From Corinectria fuckeliana (lineage: Eukaryota; Ascomycota; Sordariomycetes; Hypocreales; Nectriaceae), in contig WPDH01000120.1 of assembly GCA_019137255.1 (NCBI GenBank), forward strand, positions 124,001 to 188,000: a DNA stretch of 64,000 nt, in the 5' to 3' direction. The position numbers and the translations under genes were made by a program. This document shows, piece after piece, positions 44,684-54,699 of this stretch (positions are counted from its first letter, which is position 1; each line of letters starts with the position of its first letter). The notes under the pieces are model-generated. The model was not told the DNA's origin. It saw only the letters and a program-made list of their open reading frames with translations, and made no database searches.

Positions 44684-46575
44684 TTTGGCGTCTCAGCTAT
44701 ACCGGCCGCCGACTCGGGCCGCCAAGAGATGCGAGGAGAGATAAGACACAAGGTATCGATCGGGGGGGGCGAAAAAGAATTGAGGGAGCAAGGGAAAGGC
44801 GGAGGGGGTTTTCCCTGCTATGGCAAAGCAAGCCAGAGCCAGAGCCAGGGCGGTTGGCGGACTCTGAGGTGCAAACGTCGATGGAGCTCGAAGCTCGGAG
44901 GAGGTAGGTTGGACAAGGTCGAAGGTCGAAGGTCGAAGGTTGAAGGTTTGAGAGGGGAAGAGGCCACAACAGGCGAAAGGAATAACTTAAGCAACAGGAG
45001 GCAGGTTGGGTAGATCCTAGCCAGATGCGTCCGGTCGGTACATGCCGCGGAGGATATCCGGTCTGAAAGGCGTTGGAGCAAGTGCTTTATTACGGGAGGG
45101 AGTAGCAAAGTAGCTTACTTATTAGGTGAGTGCTGAACGGACGATGGCGGGTGGAGTGGGGAAGAGCGGAATATCCTTGGAAGCCAGCAAGCGCCGAAAG
45201 CAAGCTCAGTTGAACTTAGGCTTCCGTTCGCAGTCAACCAAAAAGCCACGCGATATGGAAAATTGACAGGTGGTACGTAGGTAGACAGGTAAGTACCTAG
45301 GTGCTAACTAGTACGGACACAGGAGCCTTTGTAATGAATGACGTTTGATTTCTTCTTCTGCTTCTACTTGCCTTTCTGTCCCCTTTTTTCAACACTTTGC
45401 TGAGACAGGGCAATCCAATGCCCATACATATTGAGGGTGTGGTGGAGCTGCTGTACGGCTGAGTGTGTCTCCGGTGGCGGGAGGAGGGGGGCGTCGCCGG
45501 GGAACTGGGGGGGGGGGCCGCTAGGGATGGACAAGAAAGCAGCCCGACGGCCACTGGACGGGCAGTTAGGTATAGCCAGCCACTGGCATTGAAGGGGCAG
45601 TGCTCGGGATGAATGTCATTGCGAGGGGAACGCTGCGCCTTAGTCATCCGCCGCTCAACCACTCACCTCGCTCAGTCGGTCTCCGGACGCGTTTAGAGTA
45701 TAGCCGAGATCTGCCTGCGCGCGTCATCACTCCAGGCAATTAGACTAGAACGTCGCCCATCACCAAGTACCAAGCACACCTTAACTTGGACAAACTGGCA
45801 GGAGCCTAAGTAGGTATAGATAGTCTACGAGGTACGCACCAAACGCTCAGTAATCTAAATCATGTCGCCGTACGGTATGTCGTGCTTCACATCTGTTCGC
45901 TTTTAGACGTAGATCTTCGTAGAATCAGTTAATAGTGAGTCTCACCAGCATCTGACGCCTTCATCCCGACAACTACCTACCTCTAGGCCTAGGTAGGTAT
46001 GTAGACGTCAAGATAAGGTTAGGGGTAGCTGGATTCCGCTGTCTCATCATCCCTTACGTTCTTCCTAGCGGTCCACGCACCAGGGTTCTCTATGCAAATA
46101 ACAGTCCTCTCAAAATCAAGTCAGATAAATTACTTAATGAATGTCTCTACTTCCCATGTCCGAGCACATTCCTCCGAGGTTCGCGTGAGCTTGCTCCCTT
46201 CTGAGGATTGACGATGATGGCCCCTGCGCCCCCGCCCTGCTGCACGAGATATATAACAGCCAGTCAAGGAGATCAACATACACATGGATGCATGGGCTTG
46301 ACGCTGTACGAATACGCCCGCCAAGTCGCCGCTGACAAAAGGTCGTCAAATTCCCTCCTCGTTTCAAGTAGGGGCCATTAACATTTCCGCCATTCTCAGC
46401 AATAAATGTACAGTAAATAGGCGGTGTATATAGGTGACGGGCGCTTGACAAGACGCAACTGACGTGAGCCGTGAAGCTCAATACAACGCCGTTGCCAGGT
46501 CTAGACGAAACTGTCGTGCAATGGAATAGAAAAATGAAAAGAAAAAAAAACCATCCCCGACAGATCGTTTCCGCA
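44684..46575. other. Osh1 promoter and intergenic DNA
   Basis: Five 7-bp units (AAGGTCG, later AAGGTTG/AAGGTTT) lie at 44915-44949, about 230 bp upstream of the Osh1 ATG. A 13-G run is at about 45,509-45,521, and CCTAGGCCTAGG-like palindromic steps at about 45,980-46,000. The far part probably contains the chitinase 3' UTR. No gene is supported. Confidence 0.4.
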
Positions 46576-49429
46576 TTACAGAGCAAACATCTGGAGGGCG
46601 GCAGCGGCAATCACAACCGCCAGGCTAAAGCCGATAGTCGAGGCTCCACCCGTCACAGGCTCGGTGGTGGCGGCAGGAGGTGCGTACGCGGACTTGGTGG
46701 CGGAGCAACCTTCGCCGGCGCATCCGCCGGTGGGTGCCGCAACGCCCTCGGGCTGCTTGTAAGTCGACTCAGCCTCGCTCTTGGAGACAGTGGCTTCGGG
46801 CTTGCTGGATGTCTCGAGAGTAACCGGAGGCACAGTAATGGTCGTGTAGATGATGCTTTCACCCCTGGCACTCGTCGTCTCCTCGGGAGCTTCGGGAACC
46901 TCTTCCTCGTAGGTGGGCACCGCGGCATACGGTGTTTCAGCCACGTACGGGACACGGGTGGTCCAAGAAGCAATTTCCGTTGAGACGTGGCCGAGAGGGC
47001 AGTCGGTCACCCAAGGCGGGCATCTGGTGACAGTGTGCAGAATGGTCGAGTAAAGCGTCTTAACCTCGGGGATTGGAACATGAGTAGTCCAAGAAGATAT
47101 CTCCGTTGAGACGTGGCCAAGAGGGCAGTTGGTAACCTCAGGGGGGCAGCTGGTGATAGTGTGGACCTTGGTCGAGTATATTGTCTCTACCTTATGGGGA
47201 TACGCATAGTCGGTAATCTCGGGCCTGGATCCCTTGGACGTCTTCGTGGCATAGCTGCCACCCTCTTTGGCGGGGCACACCGTGGTATACAGGGCAACAA
47301 CTTCAGTGGTGACATAGCCACCAACGGGGCAGTTGTGAACCGACGGGGGGCACTTGGTAACAGTGTAGACATGGGTTGTGTAAACTGTGCTGGTTGTGAG
47401 GCTGGCTGACGCCGTGGTAGCCGCGCCGCCCTTGTTGGTGAGGCTGCAAGACTCCGTGGAACCCGCACCACCATTAGTAAGGCTGGTAGTCGAGCTTTCC
47501 GGCTCCGCCGTACCTGAGCCGCCATTGGTGAGGCTGGTGGTCTGGCTTCCCGACTCCGTGGTACCTGAACCGCCATTGGTGAGGCTGGTAGTTGCGCTGC
47601 CCGACTCCGTGGAGCTTGAGTCGCCATTGGTAACGCTAGTGGTCTGACTACCTGACTCTGTGGTGCTCGAGCCGCCCTCGGTGAGGCTGGTAGTCTGGCT
47701 TCCCGAGTCCGTGGTAGTCGTACTGCCATCAGTGAGGCTGGTGGTGGAGGCCGTAAGTGAGTCAGTGGGCGAGTCAGTGGTAGTCGTGGTCGTGAAGTTC
47801 CAGCCCGAAGAGGGAACGCCAATCAGAGTGGAGGTGGTGGTGAGGAACGAGGTGCTGTCGGTAGTAGACTCGGTGGACGCAGTGGTAGTAGTGAAGTTCC
47901 AGCCAGAGGACGGGACTCCGATCAAGGTGGCACCGGTGTACATCGTGGTGGTGATGGTAGCAGAGACGGACGAGGTGGAGGCCTCAGAGCCAGTAGTCTC
48001 GGTGCCAGTAGTCTCAGTACCGGTGGTCGAAGTGCCAGAAGAGGAAACATCAGAAGAGGAGGTGCCAGCTGAAGAGCTGCCAGTGGAAAAGGTACTAGCG
48101 GTCGAGGTACCGGTAGTCGAGCCAGAGGTGCTGGTGGTGGAGGTGCTGGCGGTCGAGCTGGCGGTGCTAGCAGTAGAGCCGGAGGTGCTGGCAGTCGAGC
48201 CGGAGGTGCTGGTAGTCGAGGTGCTAGTCGTCACAGTGCTGGACCCGGAAGACGTAGTAGATGCAGAGCTGACGGAGGTAGAGGTAGACGTGGTAGAGGT
48301 GGACGTCGTGGCAGAGGTAGTCGTCGTGGCGGGGCACACGCCAAGCGCAGAAAGAACAGCCTCGTTGAAGCTCTTGTGAGTCACCTCATTGACGTTGGAA
48401 GCGCCGCGGGTCAGGTCCCAGAGCGAGATACCACCGAAAGACGCCCTGTCCTTGACTTCTCCGACGAACTGCGCGATGACGTCGGGTTCGACGTAGCCAG
48501 TGCTCGCAGATGACTCGGCGGCTGGAAGGCCGACGTAGATTTTGGCGTTCTTGCTCTTGTCGCTGTCGAGGAGAATTTGCTCCCAATCGGCATAGTTGGA
48601 ATTCTCAAAGGGGCTGCCAGAGTTTCCGAGTAGGTCACACGCGTCGTTATTGTAAAACTGGACGAAAAGGGCGTCCAACTCGGCGCTCTGGACGAGGTCC
48701 TTCATGTAGAAGTAGAGGTCCGAGGTCGGGCACTGGGGAGCAGCAGTGATGATGAGAGAGGAGTCAAGTTTACGGAAATGGTCGATCATAGCAACGTAGG
48801 GGGCATTGTCTTGGATGGGGGTTAGCAAGAAAGAGTACTCAGAGTGAACCAAGGAGACTTACCCAGGGAGGCCTCAATGTCAAAATCGAAACCGTCGACG
48901 TGGTTACATCCGTTGACACCATCGAAGGGACGGGGACCATTCCAGGAATCTTTCCTCGGACCGTAGGCGTTGTACAGAAACTCGGCAAAGTCGACACCGT
49001 AGTCGTTGGTGCTGACTTCGTAGTTGCTGTCGCCGAGGTTGTACTCACCACCGATGCTGAGCAAGACCTTGACGCCACGTTCCTGGCAGTAAGGGATGCC
49101 CTCTTGGATCAAGTAACAGTTCTTCCAGAGGTTCGACTTCAGCGTGTTGTCAGTTCCGTACATGTAGACGTCTCCTGGACAGTGGCCAGCGAAGTTGGTG
49201 CCGGGCCATCCTGAGGGGTTGTGCTCCGGAGCCTGGTTGACAAAGGCGAGGGTGACATATTCAACGCCGCTGTCACAGTATGACTTCAGAGAATCGCTGC
49301 CGTATTGGCCCTAGGTGCGAGTTAGTTGGCCTATCCCAATGCTCTAAAATCATGCTTCAAGCATTTACTTACCCAGTAACCATTGAGGCCGCCAAAAGGA
49401 CCAGTGGAAACAGAAACAGTAGAAGACAT
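46576..49429 (-). CDS. Class III (GH18) chitinase with Ser/Thr-rich stalk and GPI signal
   Basis: Three exons, 49429-49373, 49310-48863 and 48809-46576, give 912 residues; donors are GTAAGT and branch sites CTAAC. The GH18 domain covers about residues 15-320: YWGQ opening, FVNQAPEHNPSGWPGTNF, LLSIGGEYN and the catalytic DGFDFDIE (158-165, acid Glu165). A long Ser/Thr-rich linker follows, with GVPSSGWNFTTTT twice, a 17-residue repeat (TTESGSQTTSLTNGG type) and three Cys modules of the form CPPxVxxCPxG...TE. The C-terminus has a small-residue site and hydrophobic tail (GFSLAVVIAAAALQMFAL), a GPI-anchor signal. It should cleave wall chitin at the surface. Oddly, no signal peptide precedes the domain in frame: an in-frame TAA lies upstream and no AG for splicing occurs within exon 1. 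Confidence 0.9.
47470..47750 (-). repeat. 51-bp coding minisatellite in the chitinase stalk
   Basis: Plus-strand CCATTGG landmarks at 47522, 47573 and 47624 show an exact 51-bp period (17 codons), with about six related units from 47,470 to 47,750. They encode the TTESGSQTTSLTNGG-type repeat, so copy-number change would alter stalk length without a frameshift. Confidence 0.8.
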
Positions 49430-52400
49430 GTTGCAGATTTGATTAAGGTATTAGGGGGGAAGAAAGACTGTAAGTTGGCCGAAACCAATAATGAGGGTGA
49501 TGATACTGAGATCAACGAAAGGACGCAAACCAAAGGTCTGCAGTGTGGCCTAGAACGAGCCGTGTCTGAGTTTGACGAAGTCAAGACGGTTGATGGAGAG
49601 GGATGGACAGAAGGAGAAGAGAAGAAGAAAAAGAAGGAAAAGAAGGCGAAGAAGGGGTGAAAAGGGAAAAGAGGATATTATTTGCGACTTCTCGCGCCGT
49701 CCGCCTAGCCAGGCACGATTCGACCCAGAATGAGCCATGAGATTCGGCGACTCCCATTCTAGGCTATGCAACTGAGCTGAGCCCCTGTTCGTCCCAGTCC
49801 TAGCCAAGGAAGAACCGGGGAGGTAGATAGCGCGGCATGGTGCGGCGACCAGAGCAATTTCCCACTTGGGTTGCTGGCTGGGTGAAGCCCACCGCCTGCA
49901 GGTGGGAGGAGAACACTTGCCATGTTCAGGAACAGGCTTAGCGTGAAGAGTAGATGGACGTTGGCCGTGGTGTTCTATTGGCTCCAAGAGCTTGGCTGGA
50001 CGCCAAGCGTGACGTTGGGTTGGTGCGGACTGTGGACATGGATCCCGATGGTGATGGCGAAGAGCGAAATGTCATTCTGCCGAGACTTCTAGGAGAATGC
50101 TAGCGAGCATGAGCAAGTATCAACAAAGCATGCACAAGCTTGAGCCAGTATGATGTTGAAGCACAGCGTCAATCTCCGTAGACTAAGAGCGAGGGAGACC
50201 TGTTCCCCTCTCCGCCGCCGACACACCATTCTCTCCGTCCCCCGAGGCCTTTTTTCGGGCCTTGTGCACCAGCTCTTCAGGGTGGGGGACGTTGCGGAAA
50301 ACCGGCAGGTGGCGTGAAGTGGACTCGGAGCCGGAGAGCTCCAGCGTGAGACTCGAGCAGACGAGTCGTGGATGGGAAAACGCCTCGTCCAAACTTGGAC
50401 GGGACTTGGAAGGGCTGATTGTTCCATTACGCGTACCGACAGACTGCCGTCGGCAGCTCATTTCGATCCGCCTGAGACACCCGCCCAGAGCCAGTGCAAG
50501 CCAAAGGACGCCGCGGTGTTGATGGCGCGAGAAACAGAGCTACGAGTTGGTGGTCCGGCCAGTTGTTGTTGAAGGCGGCGGCCGGTGGCGGGTGTGGATG
50601 AGAAGAAGTCGCTGGCGGGCAGCACCCAAATCGCCGGAAACCCCTGGTTCGCGGGTGGGGGGGCCGGTCCGTTGGCGCCTTGCACGCCCGCCGACTACAG
50701 TTAGCGACAGTGGACCGCACTGCAGCTCTGCAGCGCGCTAGTGGCCCACGGCCACCTGTAGTCCAGTGCACCGCGGTGCATTCTCTCCACTAGCACGCGG
50801 TAGGGCTCGGGTGAGTTGCTGCTTGGCATCGTCCAAGGCTGGCTGGACTGAGGGGCACCCCTGGACACTTCGAGTCGCTCCGACAGGTTCTGGCCAGGCC
50901 CAATTATGAAGCTGCGCTGTGATAGGCCATCTTCCGATCTCGTGGTGCCATATCGGGAAAGCCAGGTCAATGCTGATCCGGAGCCTCCCTAACGGGGCTG
51001 ATTGTCGCTGTCTTCCATGTTTCTGCTGGCCCTCCCCTGACCCCTGGATGCGCATTTCAACGTCTGCACAGGGCACTTTCATTGTCCGTTTCTTTCTCTC
51101 TGATAAGCCATCCTTTACTGGCGGATCGTTGGGTGTTCCGCATGTAGTCGGTGTAAGTGCGTGGGCCCCTCTTCTAATAAACATCTGTCTAATAAACATC
51201 TGTCACCCATTCGCGTGGCCAGGGACGTGGTGTCTTTGCCCCCATGCTTTCAAATGCTGCCCATGCTTTCAAATGCTGCCCATGCTTTCAAATGCTGCCC
51301 ATGCAAGCGTCTCTGGCGTGATGCTGTGTCCCAGCCCAAACGGGATACTGCCGATCCGGGGTCTTCTTCCCCTCCCCTGCGTGACGTTTACCCGGTGTTT
51401 TACGGTTGGTGTTGGTCGTGGCCCGTTGGGAGTGTGCTCTCTCTCTGTGTCTCTCTGGTCCTCTGCATGGCCTCTCGTTCAGTCCTGGCCCTGTTCCCGA
51501 TGGCTTCGCTGTGTGCGTGCCGCGTGCCATTTTCCCACATAGCCAAGACTAACGGTCCACCAGTAACGAATCATTCTTTCTTAGCTTGTGACACCGGTGT
51601 TCCTGCGTCTTGTGCCACCCACCTTCAGCCCGGAAAACCGGCTTCACCCCAACTAGATTAGTCCCTGCGACGGAGAGGCAGCTAGAAATAGTGTGGTTCT
51701 ATTCGCTCGGTTTTGCTCTTCTCCATCTAATCCAAGTAAGTAGTCCTTTCAACTAGCCGAGTTACTGGGTGCGGTGTAATTGCTCCCCTTTGCTCGTAGA
51801 CGCCGGCGATTTTTGAGATAGTAAGATGTGTACTTTATCTTTATCTGTGTAATGACGAAATGCACCCCTCGGCACCAGCCAAGCCTCCCTCATTTCGCGT
51901 GCTTCCCGACTATCCGTGCTCACCGAGTCAAGGCCTCTATGCCAATCCCCAGTGGGTATATCTCTGAAATCTCACCGAGAAGGTTCTCCATCGTCAATGC
52001 TTGGCACTCGACATTCTCAGGTATCTGCCAAGGCTTGCCCTTATCAACTCATATGCAAATTACCAAATAACAACATCATCAAGGTGTTTGTTTCACTCTA
52101 CATACCTCCTACTCTCAACTTTCAGGCTCGATCCCCTAATTCTCCCCCGACCGTTCTCTAAGACCTCCGTCGAATGTCTAGTCCAGTCTCAAAGTCCAGA
52201 CCTCTCTAGCCCCGTCTCAGCTGAAGCATACAAGCATCAACTTCGCGCCATGCCGCCGCCACCCAGTCCGGCCGCTCAGCCACAAGCAGTCGGCCTCCAC
52301 TAACACATGACTAGCTATATCACCAACTTTCAGCTTCTGTTTTTGCCAATCACTCGTCCCTCCATAAGGCGGCAAGACCCTTTTTCCACAGGCCACTCGG

Positions 52401-53062
52401 AGGGGTAACCCAGCAAGGGCGTTTATTATTCTGTGCGGCCCTACAACGTTCATGGTCAGGGGTGCGGCAGACTGCCCTGCCGCTTTTGCAGCCTGCATTA
52501 CGGACATCCGGGCCGTCTCTGTAGAGTATAAGCTACAAGAGCTAACTTACCAAGGTAAGCCTTTGCAGGATATTGTCTTGGATATTTGCCTAAACACGAA
52601 AATACTAAACCCCTTGCGAGTCCTTCCCCAGACTTGTGCAGATACCTATCCAAGTATCCTCCATGCCTACTTGTGCAGTTACCATCAAACGTCGCCTTTC
52701 TCCACTTTGCCCGGCGGTTTTCACAGGGTAGCATGAGGAGTATTAAGCCTGATCCCTGGGCGAGTGTCCCCAAGAACCAGCGGCTACCAAGTTGAGAATA
52801 GCTTGAGGCCCCGGCGAGATGTGCGCAGTATCAAAAAGTTCAACACCACTGAGAGAGCAGCTTCATTATTACCTAGTGCATGGCAGAAGGGACCAATGGC
52901 GCGATTGTCACGTTTACAAGTGGAAATTAGGAAATTATATTGTTCATCGCCTGCGCAGGCAGGTAACTTTCCATTCGTTGGCTTGACGCTAAATACAATT
53001 ATTTTTATCTTTCTAGTAGAACGCCGAATCCACAGCCAGTATCAGCTACGAGCTGGTTCGGC
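49430..53062. other. Intergenic region between chitinase and pirin
   Basis: The first few hundred bases hold the chitinase promoter. The rest has only overlapping frames without domains. Two small tandem arrays are present: a 15-bp unit (CTAATAAACATCTGT) twice at 51,174-51,203 and the 19-bp array at 51,242-51,298. The segment 51,700-53,050 is lower in GC, but I cannot assign it to a transposon. Confidence 0.4.
51242..51304 (+). repeat. 19-bp tandem repeat
   Basis: Three exact copies of CCATGCTTTCAAATGCTGC run 51242-51298, with the start of a fourth (CCATGC) before the sequence diverges. Exact identity suggests recent expansion. Confidence 0.85.
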
Positions 53063-54163
53063 TTAGGCCGTATCCAAAATAATGACCTCGGCCTCGACCT
53101 CGCCAATGCTTTCCACTGCGAGCTTGTCTCCGGCGTTGATGCCCTCGATGAAAGCGCCGTCTCCCTCGGATATCTCAGCATCCTCCCGGCCGTCCAAGCG
53201 GATCTTGGCCTTTCCTCCCTTGGTCATGGGCACATGCACAAAGACCTTTCGCTTCGTCTCCTGGGTGGCGTTGCCTCCGACGATCCACTCGAACTTCTTG
53301 TCGGGCGCGATGAGTCCGGCGGCCATGACAAAGTCGGCGTGGATGGGGATGGTGTCCGGGATGACTGCCTCGGCGTCCCTCTCCTGCTGGACCGTGGCGT
53401 CCTCGCCTCCCTTGAGCGGGCTCAGGATCGGGACGAAGGCCTGGCGCTTGGACTCCTCGTCAAAGTGACGGGTGTGGTACCGGGGGGTGAGGCCGCGCTT
53501 CCACGGGACAGCCCAGATCTGGAGGAAGTGGACAGTGTCCGACTTGTGCTCGTTGAACTCGGAGTGGGCAATGCCGGTTCCGCCCGTGGTGAACTGGACG
53601 TCGCCGCGGTGCATGCGGAAGAACTTGTCAGACTGGCCGCCCTCCTTGCCCTTGGCGAGCATCGAATCTCGGTGCGTGAGCTCGCCGCTGAGGAGGTAGC
53701 TGAAGATCTCAAAGTCCCGGTGAGGATGAGTAGGAAAGCCCGAGTTGGCCTTGACCCGGTCCTCGTTGAGCACGCGAAGAGACCCGAAGTTGTTGAACCG
53801 CGGGTCGTACCAGTCAGCGAAGGAGAAGCTGTGGTATGTGTTGAGCCAGCCATGGTCGGAGTGACCCCGGGTGCTAGACCGGTGGGGGGTGATCTTCGCT
53901 TGGAGGATTGACTTGGACATGTTCTTGGCAGCGTTCTTGGCAGTGCTGATCATTGGGGTTTCCGATGAGGAGACTATGTTTGCGGCTGTGTTGGTGGTGG
54001 TGATGGTGATGTTGCTACTGCTCTTTCGAGTAAAGATGTTGCTAGTAAGTCTTTGGGCCTCTGAAAGGTAGTAGTTGCTTGCTGTTGTTGGAGAGTAGAT
54101 GATGATGATGATGACGGAAATTGTAGCAACGAAAACTGCAGCAAGGGAAGTGAAGCGTGCCAT
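53063..54163 (-). CDS. Pirin-family bicupin with N-terminal membrane segment
   Basis: Single exon, 366 residues. From about residue 82 the sequence is a full pirin: SILQAKITPHRSSTRGHSDH, GWLNTYHSFSFADWYDPRF, then the metal-site segment HPHRDFEIFSYLL...ELTHRDS and the QFTTGGTGIAHSEFN motif. A C-terminal cupin half follows (about 255-366). Pirins bind iron through the His/Glu set in the first cupin and act as nuclear cofactors or quercetinase-like dioxygenases. Unlike ordinary pirins, this one has an 80-residue leader beginning MARFTSLAAVFVATISVIIIIIYS, a signal peptide or membrane anchor, then Thr/Asn/Ser-rich sequence. A later ATG (residue 82, MSKSILQ) would give a conventional cytosolic form. 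The copia element starts only about 200 bp upstream. Confidence 0.9.
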   Translation of the reverse strand: MARFTSLAAVFVATISVIIIIIYSPTTASNYYLSEAQRLTSNIFTRKSSSNITITTTNTAANIVSSSETPMISTAKNAAKNMSKSILQAKITPHRSSTRGHSDHGWLNTYHSFSFADWYDPRFNNFGSLRVLNEDRVKANSGFPTHPHRDFEIFSYLLSGELTHRDSMLAKGKEGGQSDKFFRMHRGDVQFTTGGTGIAHSEFNEHKSDTVHFLQIWAVPWKRGLTPRYHTRHFDEESKRQAFVPILSPLKGGEDATVQQERDAEAVIPDTIPIHADFVMAAGLIAPDKKFEWIVGGNATQETKRKVFVHVPMTKGGKAKIRLDGREDAEISEGDGAFIEGINAGDKLAVESIGEVEAEVIILDTA

Positions 54164-54360
54164 ATATACACGGAGGGGCCGAAGTGACGAGAATCTGCCT
54201 ACGTCTTGCTAGATTGAATTGTGATGGATTGACAACGCTGACGAGATATGTAAATTATAGCCAAAGCCTGGAGTCTCAAGCCCTTATTCATCCTTGGTCA
54301 TCACGACGTGGATTGGCTGCGGCGGCGAAATGTGGGGCTGGCCCGCTGGCTTTCAGATTG

Positions 54361-54616
54361 TGTTGGACACGTGATCGATCGTAAGTGGGTCTAACGGGCC
54401 GAATTTCGGGTGATTTGATCACAGAAAAATAGATGATGATAATGAAGCCTAGCAATGTGATTCAATTGATGTGATCCTCGCTAGAATTGGTGTTGTTGTC
54501 ACCGTGTGGTCGTGTTCCTCTTCCGGCCCCTTGTCTTTGAGGGAATTCCTGTCTTCCAGATTATCTGGGCTTTCGTGGCCTTAGTCATCCCCTTCAGCTG
54601 GGTCCCCTGTCTGATA
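54361..54616 (-). repeat. 3' LTR (left) of the copia element
   Basis: 256 bp, aligned to the right LTR without gaps. It differs at 29 positions, all C/T or G/A. In its first 179 bp this copy keeps C/G at all 24 differences; from position 198 onward it carries the T/A state at all five. Confidence 0.95.
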
Positions 54617-54627
54617 CACCCCCCCAG
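54617..54627 (-). other. Polypurine tract next to the 3' LTR
   Basis: On the minus strand the bases before the LTR read CTGGGGGGGTG, a purine-rich tract expected for plus-strand priming of a retrotransposon. It agrees with the minus-strand direction of the coding relics. Confidence 0.6.
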
Positions 54628-54699
54628 TTAAAGCTATTCACAGCTTTAACTGTCTATCTGATAGCTCCTTTCTTATTGTTATAGAGAGCAAAAATTAGT

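Noticed and set aside
47660..48379. 239-codon plus-strand frame rich in Val, Glu and Ser
   Set aside because: It is the antisense shadow of the Ser/Thr-rich chitinase repeats.
49369..49584. 71-codon minus-strand frame ending in a hydrophobic run, as a separate secreted peptide
   Set aside because: Its hydrophobic part is the chitinase first exon read out of frame, and it stops at the intron donor. Kept only as a note on the missing signal peptide.
50919..51661. Two plus-strand frames of 166-207 codons
   Set aside because: They run through the exact 15-bp and 19-bp tandem repeats and overlap each other; no domain.
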